Of a stretch of 64,000 nucleotides of DNA, positions 26,573-35,440 are shown piece by piece. Location of the stretch: positions 1 to 64,000 of the forward strand of contig NZ_JANZXB010000007.1 of NCBI RefSeq assembly GCF_025371035.1, given 5' to 3'. The notes under the pieces were generated by a model that saw only the letters and a list, made by a program, of their open reading frames with translations, made no database searches and had not been told where the DNA came from. A program made the position numbers and the translations under genes. The stretch comes from Sphingomonas sp. LC-1. Lineage in GTDB: Bacteria > Pseudomonadota > Alphaproteobacteria > Sphingomonadales > Sphingomonadaceae. Numbering within the stretch: the first letter of the stretch is position 1; every line of letters begins with the position of its first letter.

Positions 26573-27979
26573 ATGACCCGCCATCTGTCGACATTCGAGC
26601 CCGCCACCGGCGCGCTGATCGCCGAGCTTCCCATCGGCGACGCCGCACGCGAGGTAGCCACCGCCCGCGCCGCCTGGAGTGGCTGGGCGGCGACTCCGCT
26701 GACGGAGCGGATCGAGACGTTGCGCCGCTTCGCCGAGATCGTCCGGACCCGCGCCGAGGCCTTTGCCGATCTGATCGCGCGCGAGACGGGCAAGCCGCTA
26801 TGGGAAGCCAGGACCGAGGTCGATACGGTGATCGCCAAGGTCGCCATCTCGATCACCGCGCAAGCCGAACGCGCCGGCGAACGCGTCAGCGATCAGCCGG
26901 GTGGCGGGCGCATGGCGCTGCGTCATCGTCCACATGGGGTATTGGCGGTGCTGGGCCCCTATAATTTCCCCGCGCATCTGCCCAACGGCCATATCGTGCC
27001 CGCGCTGCTGGCGGGCAATGCGGTGGTGTTCAAACCATCCGAAAAGACGCCCGCGACCGGAGCGTTCCTGGTCGAATGCTATCATGCGGCGGGGGTGCCC
27101 GAGGGCGTCGTCCGGCTGCTGATCGGTGGGCCGGATGAAGGGCGGGCCCTGGCCGGGCATGACGGGATCGACGGGCTGCTCTTCACGGGTTCGGCGCGCA
27201 CCGGCATCGCGCTCAACCGGCAATTCGCCGAGCGGCCTGAGAAGATCCTCGCGCTCGAAATGGGTGGCAACAACCCGCTGCTGGTCTGGGACGATCCCGA
27301 CCTCGACGCCGCCGCCGCTCTGATCGTCCAGTCGGCCTATACCACCGCCGGACAGCGGTGCACGGCGGGGCGGCGATTGATCGTGGAGGACCGGCTCTAC
27401 GATCCGCTGATCGCCGCGCTGACCCGGCTGACCGACCGGCTGATCGTCGGCGCGCCGCATGACGAGCCCGCCCCCTTCATGGGGCCGGTGATCGACAATG
27501 ACGCAGCGGAATTGCTTGATATGGCTTTCGGCAAACTCGTCGACATGGGCGCCCATGTCATCCGTTCGCTCGAACGCCCGATCCCCGACCGCCCCTTCCT
27601 CACGCCCGCGATCCTCGACGTGATGGATGTGACCGATCGGCCCGATGACGAGCTGTTCGGCCCGGTGCTGCAAGTCTCCCGCACTCGCGACTTTGCCGAT
27701 GCGATCGGGCAGGCCAACGCCACCCGCTACGGCCTGTCGGCCTCGCTGATCTCTCCGTCGCGCGAGCGGTACGAACAATTCTGGAGCGGCGTCCGCGCCG
27801 GGATCGTCAATTGGAACCGCCCGACCAACGGCGCGGCATCGAGCGCCCCGTTCGGGGGCATCGGCTGGTCGGGCAACCACCGCCCCAGCGCCTATTACGC
27901 CGCCGATTACTGCGCCTATCCGGTTGCCAGCGCCGAAGCGGACCAGGCCGCCGCAACGATCCCGGTCGGCCTGCGCTGA
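26573..27979 (+). CDS. astD: Succinylglutamate-semialdehyde dehydrogenase
   Basis: A 468-residue aldehyde dehydrogenase. The catalytic Cys is in AGQRCTAGRR, the general base Glu in ALEMGGNNP and the cofactor Asn in LGPYNFPAHLPNGH, the AstD-type signature. It oxidises N-succinylglutamate 5-semialdehyde to N-succinylglutamate in the AST pathway of arginine catabolism. Other ast genes are not in the window. It lies 9 bp after selO, so it is likely read from the selO promoter. A strong bidirectional hairpin follows it. Confidence 0.88.
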   Translation: MTRHLSTFEPATGALIAELPIGDAAREVATARAAWSGWAATPLTERIETLRRFAEIVRTRAEAFADLIARETGKPLWEARTEVDTVIAKVAISITAQAERAGERVSDQPGGGRMALRHRPHGVLAVLGPYNFPAHLPNGHIVPALLAGNAVVFKPSEKTPATGAFLVECYHAAGVPEGVVRLLIGGPDEGRALAGHDGIDGLLFTGSARTGIALNRQFAERPEKILALEMGGNNPLLVWDDPDLDAAAALIVQSAYTTAGQRCTAGRRLIVEDRLYDPLIAALTRLTDRLIVGAPHDEPAPFMGPVIDNDAAELLDMAFGKLVDMGAHVIRSLERPIPDRPFLTPAILDVMDVTDRPDDELFGPVLQVSRTRDFADAIGQANATRYGLSASLISPSRERYEQFWSGVRAGIVNWNRPTNGAASSAPFGGIGWSGNHRPSAYYAADYCAYPVASAEADQAAATIPVGLR

Positions 27980-27986
27980 TGGAGAA

Positions 27987-28014
27987 ATGGCCCGGAACCG
28001 GGGTTCCGGGCCAT
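27987..28014. terminator. Bidirectional hairpin terminator
   Basis: ATGGCCCGGAACC at 27987-27999 pairs perfectly with its complement at 28002-28014. It lies between the convergent astD and TonB-receptor stops (27979 and 28023). It is preceded by GAGAA and followed by CCCGTC, so the U-tract is poor, but stem strength and location support termination. Confidence 0.65.
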
Positions 28015-28022
28015 CCCGTCAG

Positions 28023-31000
28023 TTAGAAGCGGGCGGATATGCCGACCCGCAACGTCCGCCCCCGTACCGTGTAATAGGTGGGGAAGGTGTTGAAATAAGC
28101 ACCCGTCGCATAGTTGGTATCGGACCCGATCAGCGGCGGGTCCTTGTCGAAGAGATTCTGGACATTGAACCGCACATCGATCCCCTTCACCAGCGTGATG
28201 TTGGTGTTGAAATCGAAATAGCTGTAGCCGGGAATACGCTGCGTCAGCGGATAGGTCTGGCCTGCCGATGCCGCCAGCACGGTGTTGGTCGACAGCTTGG
28301 AGTTGCTGGTCGGCCCGATATAGCGCCAGGTAAAGCCCAGGCCGCCCCTGATCCAGGGCAGCTGCCAGTTCACGCCTGCGACGTGACGCCAGCGCGGCAT
28401 TGGATCGCCACAGGCAAATCCGAAATACCCCAGGCATGACCAGGGCGTGTTGCCCGGTGCGAATTGCCGTTCGAATTTGGTGGTCAGCGTTCCGTTGAAG
28501 TTCAGGCCGAAGGTGCCGATATTGTTGGTCATACCCAGACGCTTGGGGTCCAGCGCATAGTTGGTGCTGAAGTCGATACCCCGCGTCGCCGTATAGCCCG
28601 AATTGTTATAGCGTGCATCGGCGATCAGCAGCTGTCCCGTCTGCGGATCACGCTTGTAGAACTGGCAGAAGAATTCGACCTTGTTGCGATAGCATTGGTC
28701 GAACGCCATACCGATGCGGGTCCATTCGAACGCGCCCTGGATATTGATATCGTACCAGTCGACCGATGCAGTCAGACCGGGAATGAAGCGCGGCTGGAAC
28801 ACCACGCCCAGCGTCTTGCTGCGCGACCGTTCGGGCTGAAGGTCCGAATTGCCGCCATTGACCAGCGTCGTCGGGCAGAAACCGTTCGTGTCGCAGCCGG
28901 TATAGCTGGTCAGCGCATCATATTGCGCGCGCGTCATGCCGATCGAGCATTGTTCGAAGGTGTAGCGCGTCGCCCCCTTGCCGTCGGTGGACGCCCGCGG
29001 CGGCGCGCACAGGTCCAGCATTGGATAATTGGGATAGCGATTCTCGCCCTCCAGACGCTGGAGCACGCCCACACGCACCGCGCGGTTATAGCTGCCCCGG
29101 AAGCGCAGGCCGTCCACCGGCGCCCAGCTCGCCTCCGCCTTCCAGCTATGGATCAGGTTCTGATAGACGTCGTAATCGGAAATCCGATAGCCGCCATTGA
29201 TGCTGAGTTCCTTGGCGAAGGGCTTGTCCTCGACCAGTGGGATGTCGATTTCGCCGCCCAGTTCCTTGACGCTGGTCCGCCCGTCGAAGGTCGTGAAGGT
29301 CGACCATGAGCCGAAGCCCTGCGACTGGTTGCGATATTTGCGATATTCGCCGGTGATCGCAAAGCCGATGCCGTTGGTGGCGAACGGGCTCTTGATTCCG
29401 TAATCTTCCAGCGTGCCCGATACGATCGCATTAATGACCTGCAGATCGTTCTGCTGGCGACGACTGCCGATGCCCGTCACCCAATTATAGACCGCATCGC
29501 TGATCGAGCTATTCGACGAAAAGGCGTCTATCGGCTGACAGTCGGGATCGGTGCCGTTGATTTTCGACAGACAGGTCGGCACGCCGTTCACATTGCGCAC
29601 CTGAAGACCGCGTGCCAGCCGATCGGCCTGATCGGGCACATATTGGTGATCGGACGACCCGAGCATGATGTTGCGGGTCTGCTGATAGCTAAGCTCGAAC
29701 CGGATCTTGTCGACGATCATGCCCGACAGATTGAGCGCGCCGCGCCAGTCGTCCGTCGAGTTGCGGAAGTTATAGATCATGCCGGGCCGGAACAGCGACA
29801 GCGAGATGGGTTGGCTGAGCGCGGTGGTTCCTGCCGCCGTGCCGCAAATCTCCTGCGCCTGCGACGCGCTGAGGAACGGATTGTCGCAATTGACCGGCGC
29901 GGACGGCGTCCACAGCCCGCCATCGACCGAGTTGGCTCCTGTCTCGACGATCCGGCTATACAGGAAGCTGCCGTTCACGCGCATGCCCAGCGGCAATTCC
30001 GCCGTCAGGAAGCCGCCGGTATTGAACGTCTCGCTGCGCCGCTGAATCGAGTCGACGCGCTGGATACGCACCTCATCCGCCGTGTCATAGGGGCGAAAGC
30101 TGCGCGAACCATCACGCGCATTGCTCCGGTCCTGACCGTTGATACTGAAATAATTATACGGGTTGTACGTGGTGCCGTCGCACGCCCAAGTCGTGTTGCC
30201 CGCATCGCGATTATTGGGGTCGAACATCAAAAGCGGACAGTTGACGGTATCGATATTGCGGAACTGGATCGGGTCCGCCTTTTTATAGGTCGCGAAGCCG
30301 CTGACGTTCAGGCGGCCGTCCAACAGGTTCTTGCCCGCCGCCAGCGAGGCGAAATAGTTGCCGCCGCCCAGATAGGTGCCGCGCGGATAGGTATAGCCCG
30401 CATTCTGTGCGACCTTGGCGAGCAGCGGATTGTCGTTGTTGTGGTTGAAGCCGCTGACCTCGCCATCAAAGGCGATGCCGTCGAACTTGCGCTTGACGAT
30501 GAAGTTGACCACGCCCGCGATCGCGTCGGAGCCATAGACCGCCGAGGCGCCGCCGGTCATGATGTCGATCCGCTCGATCAGCGCGCCGGGGATGATGTTG
30601 ACGTCATTGTCCATCCGCTGTCCGTTGAGCAGCGTCAGGGTGCGCCCGGCACCGAGATTGCGCAGCCCGACCGAGGCGGCACCCGATGTCCAGCTCTGCC
30701 CCTGCAACCCCAACATCGGCGTGACCTGCGGCAATTGCGACAAGGCATCCTCGACCCGCGCAAGCCCCCGCTCCTTCAGATAGGTCGAGTCGATGGTGGT
30801 GATCGGCGCGTTGCTGGTCATGTTGGGGCGCACGATCCGCGTGCCCGTGACGATGACATCCGACGGATCGCTCTTTTCCTGCTTGGCGTCGATCTTGTCC
30901 GTCGAGGCAGCCACACCGGTCAGCGGCGTGTCGTCCTGCGCGGCCGGGTCAGTCGCACTGCCGCCAGACTCCTGGGCGGATGCCACGCCCGACCACATCA

Positions 31001-31052
31001 GCGCAATCAACGACGCCCCTAACAAGCGCTTCGCGTAACGAAATTCCCCCAT
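28023..31052 (-). CDS. TonB-dependent outer-membrane receptor
   Basis: A 1009-residue receptor. A signal peptide (about residues 1-26, ending ASAQ) is followed by a plug domain with VIVTGTRI, DALSQLPQVTP, LRNLGAGRTLTLLNGQR and IERIDIMTGGASAVYGSDAIAGVVNFIVK, and then a 22-strand barrel ending GRTLRVGISARF. It imports large substrates across the outer membrane with energy from TonB-ExbB-ExbD, whose genes are at 41.8-44.3 kb. The substrate is not indicated by neighbours. ATG31052 leaves a proper signal peptide; the upstream ATG31097 would not. Confidence 0.93.
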   Translation of the reverse strand: MGEFRYAKRLLGASLIALMWSGVASAQESGGSATDPAAQDDTPLTGVAASTDKIDAKQEKSDPSDVIVTGTRIVRPNMTSNAPITTIDSTYLKERGLARVEDALSQLPQVTPMLGLQGQSWTSGAASVGLRNLGAGRTLTLLNGQRMDNDVNIIPGALIERIDIMTGGASAVYGSDAIAGVVNFIVKRKFDGIAFDGEVSGFNHNNDNPLLAKVAQNAGYTYPRGTYLGGGNYFASLAAGKNLLDGRLNVSGFATYKKADPIQFRNIDTVNCPLLMFDPNNRDAGNTTWACDGTTYNPYNYFSINGQDRSNARDGSRSFRPYDTADEVRIQRVDSIQRRSETFNTGGFLTAELPLGMRVNGSFLYSRIVETGANSVDGGLWTPSAPVNCDNPFLSASQAQEICGTAAGTTALSQPISLSLFRPGMIYNFRNSTDDWRGALNLSGMIVDKIRFELSYQQTRNIMLGSSDHQYVPDQADRLARGLQVRNVNGVPTCLSKINGTDPDCQPIDAFSSNSSISDAVYNWVTGIGSRRQQNDLQVINAIVSGTLEDYGIKSPFATNGIGFAITGEYRKYRNQSQGFGSWSTFTTFDGRTSVKELGGEIDIPLVEDKPFAKELSINGGYRISDYDVYQNLIHSWKAEASWAPVDGLRFRGSYNRAVRVGVLQRLEGENRYPNYPMLDLCAPPRASTDGKGATRYTFEQCSIGMTRAQYDALTSYTGCDTNGFCPTTLVNGGNSDLQPERSRSKTLGVVFQPRFIPGLTASVDWYDINIQGAFEWTRIGMAFDQCYRNKVEFFCQFYKRDPQTGQLLIADARYNNSGYTATRGIDFSTNYALDPKRLGMTNNIGTFGLNFNGTLTTKFERQFAPGNTPWSCLGYFGFACGDPMPRWRHVAGVNWQLPWIRGGLGFTWRYIGPTSNSKLSTNTVLAASAGQTYPLTQRIPGYSYFDFNTNITLVKGIDVRFNVQNLFDKDPPLIGSDTNYATGAYFNTFPTYYTVRGRTLRVGISARF

Positions 31053-31222
31053 TTGACCCGTCCCCGCTTTGATTTTTGCGAATCCATTCAACCACATTTT
31101 AAACTGACAAGCAAATATATTATACTATATGCGCTGCAACATGAACTGCCCCAAGTTGATCTACCGCCTCCCCAAGCATCGCTCGGTTGTGGAGCGGACG
31201 GCGGGGGCTCATCTGTCAGATC

Positions 31223-32014
31223 ATGGCTAGCCTTCTCGACCCTGCCGCGCGTGGCCGCGTGATCCTTGTCGGTGCCGGGCCCGGTGATCCGGGCCTGCTG
31301 ACCGTTCGTGCGGTCGAAGCGCTGAAACAGGCCGATGTCGTCGTGCATGACGGCCTGATCGACCCGCGCGTGCTCGATATCGCCCCGCCGCAGGCCCAGC
31401 GCATCTCGGTCGCCAAGCGGCGCGCGCGGCATACCTTGTCGCAGGACGCGATCAACGCGCTGATCGTCGCGCATGTGAAGACCGGCGCGATCGTCGTGCG
31501 ATTGAAGGGCGGCGACCCCTTCATCTTCGGGCGCGGTGGCGAAGAGGTGGAGGCGGTGCGCGCCGCCGGCCTGCGCGTCGAGGTGATCCCCGGCGTCTCG
31601 GCGGCGCTCGGCTGCGCGGCGGAGGCGATGTTGCCGCTGACGCACCGCGATCACGCTTCCGCGGTGTCGTTCGTCGCGGGCCAGTGCAAGGGGCTGACCG
31701 ATCAGGACTGGTCGGGGCTGGCGGGCCAGGGGCGCACGCTCGTCATCTATATGGGCGTCGCGACCGCCAACGCCATCGCCGACAAGCTGATGGCGGACGG
31801 CGTCGCCCCCGACATGCCGGTTGCGGTGCTAGAGCGCGGCACGCTGGAGGGCCACCGCGCCATTCGTACCCTGCTCGCCGATCTCGGCCCGATGGTCGAG
31901 CGTGAGAAGGTGCAGAGCCCGGCGATCATCGTCGTGGGCGAAGTCGTCGAATTGTCGGATGCCGAGGACAAGCTGGCGCGTTGGGCCCGTGTGGCGGAAG
32001 GGATGAACGCATGA
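31223..32014 (+). CDS. cobA: Uroporphyrinogen-III C-methyltransferase
   Basis: A 263-residue SUMT. Motifs include LVGAGPGDPGLLTVRA at the N-terminus, VRLKGGDPFIFGRGGEE, the VIPGVSAALGCAA loop and a late RGTLEGHR. It makes precorrin-2 with SAM, the first step towards siroheme for sulfite and nitrite reductase. It is a stand-alone SUMT, without the CysG dehydrogenase/ferrochelatase half. It starts a five-gene sulfur-assimilation run and its stop overlaps the DUF2849 start by four bases. The 125 bp upstream is AT-rich with a possible CTGACA-N16-TATATG promoter at 31104-31131. Confidence 0.93.
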   Translation: MASLLDPAARGRVILVGAGPGDPGLLTVRAVEALKQADVVVHDGLIDPRVLDIAPPQAQRISVAKRRARHTLSQDAINALIVAHVKTGAIVVRLKGGDPFIFGRGGEEVEAVRAAGLRVEVIPGVSAALGCAAEAMLPLTHRDHASAVSFVAGQCKGLTDQDWSGLAGQGRTLVIYMGVATANAIADKLMADGVAPDMPVAVLERGTLEGHRAIRTLLADLGPMVEREKVQSPAIIVVGEVVELSDAEDKLARWARVAEGMNA

Positions 32015-32307
32015 AGCTTTTGACGGGCAATGATCTGGCGACCGGCGATGTCGTCTGGTGGACCGGCCAGGACTGGTCGCGCCATGTCGAAGATGCGGTC
32101 GATGTCGGCGCGAGCGGTGAAGCGATCCTGCGGGCCGAGGAAGGCGCGCGCCGGGTCAACGTGCCCTATCTGATCGATGCCGAGGCGACCGAACAAGGCC
32201 CCCGCCCCGCCCATATCAAGGACCGTATCCGCGCGCTCGGCCCGACGGTGCGCCCCGACCTGACGCTGAAGCCCGCTGATGCGGATGCCGGCGCCTGGGT
32301 CATCTGA
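32011..32307 (+). CDS. DUF2849 family protein
   Basis: A 98-residue protein of the DUF2849 family, typically found between the SUMT and sulfite reductase genes in alphaproteobacteria. Function is unknown; the genomic position argues for a role in sulfite reduction, for instance cofactor or electron supply. The N-terminus reads KLLTGNDLATGDVVWW. ATG32011 overlaps the preceding stop. The nitrite/sulfite reductase gene begins 12 bp after its stop. Confidence 0.9.
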   Translation: MKLLTGNDLATGDVVWWTGQDWSRHVEDAVDVGASGEAILRAEEGARRVNVPYLIDAEATEQGPRPAHIKDRIRALGPTVRPDLTLKPADADAGAWVI

Positions 32308-32318
32308 GAGAGTAATCG

Positions 32319-33944
32319 ATGTACGTTTACGACGAATATGACCAGAGCATCGTCGATGCCCGTGTCGAGGAATTTCGCGATCAGGTGGAACGCCGCCTGT
32401 CGGGCGCGCTGACCGAGGATCAGTTCAAGCCGCTGCGGCTGATGAACGGCCTCTACCTTCAGCTTCACGCCTATATGCTGCGCATTGCGGTGCCCTATGG
32501 CACGCTGGACAGCCGCCAGATGCGGATGCTGGGCCATATCGCGCGCAAGTACGATCGCGGCTATGGCCACTTCACCACGCGGCAGAACATCCAGTATAAT
32601 TGGATCAAGCTGGCCGATGCGCCTGACATCCTGGCCGAGCTGGCGACCGTCCAGATGCATGCCATCCAGACTTCGGGCAATTGCATCCGCAACATCTCGT
32701 CCGACCAGTTCGCCGGTGCCGCCGCCGACGAGGTCGCCGATCCGCGTCCCTGGGCCGAGCTGATCCGGCAATGGTCGACCTTCCACCCGGAATTCACCTA
32801 TCTCCCGCGCAAGTTCAAGATCGCGGTGATCGCGGCGGACGAGGATCGCGCGGCGATGCGGCTGCACGATATCGGCATCCAGTTGCTGGAGCGGGACGGT
32901 GTGCTCGGCGCGAAGATCTTCGTCGGCGGCGGCATGGGCCGCACCCCGATGATCGCGCATGAGGTGAAGGACTTCATCACCGCCGACCATCTGATGAGCT
33001 ATCTGGAGGCGTGCCTGCGGGTCTATAACCGCTATGGCCGCCGCGATAATATCTACAAGGCGCGGATCAAGATCCTGCTGCATGAGATCGGCGTGGACTC
33101 GTACCGAGAGCAGGTGGAGGCGGAATTCGCCGCGATCCGCGATCTTGGTATCGACCCGCCGGTCGCCGAACTGGCGCGGATCACCGCCATGTTCGCCGGG
33201 CCCGATTTCGCCAGCGACGCCCCCGACACGGTGGATCGCTCCGACCCCGACTTCGCGGTCTGGCTCGATCAGAACGTCGCGGCCCACAAGCAGCCCGGCC
33301 ATGCCATCGTCACGATCAGCCTGAAGCCGATCGGCGGCATCCCCGGCGACGCCTCGGCCGACCAGATCGACCTGATGGCCGACCTCGCCGAGCGTTACGG
33401 CCATGACGAACTACGCGTCACCCATGCGCAGAACATCGTGTTGCCGCACGTCCGCAAGGCCGATCTCTACGCCATCTGGACCGCCCTGCGCGACGCCGGG
33501 CTGGCCGAGGCCAATCTCGACCTGATCTCGGACATCATCGCCTGCCCGGGTCTGGATTATTGCAGCCTGGCGAACGCCCGCTCCATCCCGCTGGCGCAGA
33601 AGATCGGCGAGCGATTTGCCGGGCGGCAGCGCGAGCTGGGTGAGTTGAAGTTGAAGATTTCGGGCTGCATCAACGCCTGCGGCCACCATCATGCCGGGCA
33701 TATCGGCATCCTCGGCGTCGATAAGAAAGGCACCGAGAATTACCAGCTTCTGCTCGGTGGATCGGGTGCGGAGGATGTGTCGCTCGGCAAGATCACCGGA
33801 CCCGGCTTCGATGAGGACGGCGTGGTCGACGCGATCGAGCGCGTGACCGACCGTTACGTGGCGCTGCGCGAGGGCGGCGAGCGCTTCCTCGACACCTATC
33901 GCCGCGTCGGAATGCAACCGTTCAAGGAGGCGATCTATGGTTGA
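32319..33944 (+). CDS. cysI: Sulfite reductase (siroheme hemoprotein)
   Basis: A 541-residue nitrite/sulfite reductase of the siroheme/4Fe-4S family. The cluster and siroheme ligands are ACPGLDYC and CINACGHHH near the C-terminus (C-x5-C then C-x3-C). The two ferredoxin-like halves are visible around GHFTTRQNIQYNW and LRVTHAQNIVLPH. It reduces sulfite to sulfide, probably with ferredoxin or an unidentified reductase because no CysJ is encoded here. The partner genes are APS reductase and SUMT. It overlaps the DUF934 gene by 8 bp. Confidence 0.93.
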   Translation: MYVYDEYDQSIVDARVEEFRDQVERRLSGALTEDQFKPLRLMNGLYLQLHAYMLRIAVPYGTLDSRQMRMLGHIARKYDRGYGHFTTRQNIQYNWIKLADAPDILAELATVQMHAIQTSGNCIRNISSDQFAGAAADEVADPRPWAELIRQWSTFHPEFTYLPRKFKIAVIAADEDRAAMRLHDIGIQLLERDGVLGAKIFVGGGMGRTPMIAHEVKDFITADHLMSYLEACLRVYNRYGRRDNIYKARIKILLHEIGVDSYREQVEAEFAAIRDLGIDPPVAELARITAMFAGPDFASDAPDTVDRSDPDFAVWLDQNVAAHKQPGHAIVTISLKPIGGIPGDASADQIDLMADLAERYGHDELRVTHAQNIVLPHVRKADLYAIWTALRDAGLAEANLDLISDIIACPGLDYCSLANARSIPLAQKIGERFAGRQRELGELKLKISGCINACGHHHAGHIGILGVDKKGTENYQLLLGGSGAEDVSLGKITGPGFDEDGVVDAIERVTDRYVALREGGERFLDTYRRVGMQPFKEAIYG

Positions 33945-34395
33945 TCCGATCACGGCGAACGGCGATGCGGGCGAGACGCTGCTGCGGTTCCGCGATGACG
34001 TGGTGCATGACGAACCGGCGGTGACGCTGGACGCCTTTCTGGGTCAGACCAACGCCACCGCCGTCCGGCTGGAGGCGGGCGACGATGCGCGCGCGCTGCT
34101 GTCGCATCTGGGGCAGATCGCGCTTGTCGAGATCAGCTTTCCGACGTTTCGCGACGGGCGCGGTTATTCGGCGGCGCGGATTTTGCGCGAGGCGGGGTTC
34201 GAGGGCGAGTTGCGTGCGGCGGGCGACGTGCTGGTCGACCAGATCCCGCATATGCGCCGCTGCGGCTTCGACAGTTTCGCGCCCGAAAAGCCGATCGACG
34301 CGGCCACGCTGACCAAGCTGCTGAATCTCTATCCCCAGCCCTATCAAAAGGCCGCCGATGCGCGCGTGCCGGTGTGGAAACTGCGCCATGGCTGA
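33937..34395 (+). CDS. DUF934 family protein
   Basis: A 152-residue protein of the DUF934 family, annotated in many genomes as an oxidoreductase without direct evidence. The family is nearly always next to sulfite reductase and CysH. Conserved features are EISFPTFRDGRGYSAARILRE and GDVLVDQIPHMRRCGFDSF. It overlaps cysI by 8 bp and cysH by 8 bp, so all are translated as one unit. An accessory role to sulfite reductase is inference from context. Confidence 0.92.
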   Translation: MVDPITANGDAGETLLRFRDDVVHDEPAVTLDAFLGQTNATAVRLEAGDDARALLSHLGQIALVEISFPTFRDGRGYSAARILREAGFEGELRAAGDVLVDQIPHMRRCGFDSFAPEKPIDAATLTKLLNLYPQPYQKAADARVPVWKLRHG

Positions 34396-35137
34396 GGCGC
34401 GGCAGCTGGACCGGATCGACGTTCGCCCGGCCTATACGGCCGAGGATGCGGCGGCGTATGAAGGGCGGTTCGCAGGCGTGTCTGCACCGGACATGCTGCG
34501 CACCCTGCTGACCGGCGAATTACGGGGACAGATCGCGGCGGTGTCGTCCTTCGGCACCGAGTCCGCCGTGCTGCTGCACATGGTCGCGCAGGCCGATCCG
34601 GCGACGCCGGTGGTGTTCACCGACACGCTCAAGATGTTCCCCGAAACGCTGGCCTATCGCGACATGCTGGTCGACCGGCTGGGCCTGCTCGATGTGCGGG
34701 TGATCCAGCCAGACCCCGCGCTGCTCGCGGCCAAGGACCCGGAGGGCATCCGCCACGGTTACGACCCCGATGGCTGCTGCGACCTGCGCAAGGTCGAGCC
34801 GCTGACGCGTGGCCTGGCGCCGTTCGAAGCATGGATTTCCGGCCGCAAGGGCTTCCAGGCGGGCACCCGCCGCGCCCTCCCCCGCTTTGAAGTCGAGGAT
34901 GGCCGGTTGAAGCTCAACCCGCTGGCGGACTGGGACAAGGCGGCGTTGGACGGCTATTTCGCCGCTCACGACCTGCCGCGCCATCCGCTGGAGGCGCAAG
35001 GCTATCCCTCGATCGGCTGCGCACCGTGCACCAGCCAGGTGAAACCTGGCGAAGACCCCCGCTCCGGGCGCTGGCGCGGCTTTGCCAAGGTGGAATGCGG
35101 CATCCACCGTCCGGTCGAAGCCGCTCAGCCGGTTTGA
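34388..35137 (+). CDS. cysH: Adenylyl-sulfate (APS) reductase
   Basis: A 249-residue assimilatory reductase. The PP-loop-like SSFGTESAVLLH and the substrate-binding region are present. It has the paired cysteines of 4Fe-4S APS reductases (GCCDLRK and GCAPC) and the C-terminal catalytic ECGIH. The four Fe-S cysteines distinguish it from PAPS reductases. It reduces APS to sulfite with thioredoxin; sulfite then goes to the upstream-encoded reductase. It ends the operon, before 300 bp of palindromic repeats. Confidence 0.93.
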   Translation: MAEARQLDRIDVRPAYTAEDAAAYEGRFAGVSAPDMLRTLLTGELRGQIAAVSSFGTESAVLLHMVAQADPATPVVFTDTLKMFPETLAYRDMLVDRLGLLDVRVIQPDPALLAAKDPEGIRHGYDPDGCCDLRKVEPLTRGLAPFEAWISGRKGFQAGTRRALPRFEVEDGRLKLNPLADWDKAALDGYFAAHDLPRHPLEAQGYPSIGCAPCTSQVKPGEDPRSGRWRGFAKVECGIHRPVEAAQPV

Positions 35138-35159
35138 GCCCTTCAGGCAATAGGGCGGG

Positions 35160-35364
35160 ATGACATCAGGTTGATCCTCCCACCCCTTCAAGGGAGGGGC
35201 TCGGGTCGACTCCATGTCATCCTGCTCTAACGACACCACCCCGGCGAAGGCCGGGGTCCAATTGCGATGCGTTCGGTAGCGCGGAGACGTAAGCGAGCGG
35301 CGAGATAGGCACCCACGCCCCGGCTCAAAGTTGGTGGCGACTAGAGCCCCGGCCTTCGCCGGGG
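35160..35364. repeat. Intergenic palindromic repeats (REP-like pair)
   Basis: The region 35138-35440 contains no gene. It holds a near-palindrome CCCCGGCGAAGGCCGGGG at 35239-35256 and its reverse-complement copy at 35347-35364, so the pair can form a long cruciform. A second nested palindrome lies at 35160-35220 (ATGACAT/ATGTCAT outside, CCTCCC/GGGAGG inside). It resembles the BIME type of REP element and may end transcription of the cys operon and dnaB or protect mRNA. Confidence 0.75.
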
Positions 35365-35440
35365 TCGTTAGGGAGTGTGGGAGACCCAACCCCAACATCC
35401 GCTCGCACTGAACGGCGCGCGGGGATAAACTTGTCCTCGC

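Noticed and set aside
31098-31222. Possible SAM or cysteine riboswitch before cobA
   Set aside because: No pseudoknot or aptamer consensus that I could recognise. The AT-rich stretch is more easily explained as a promoter.
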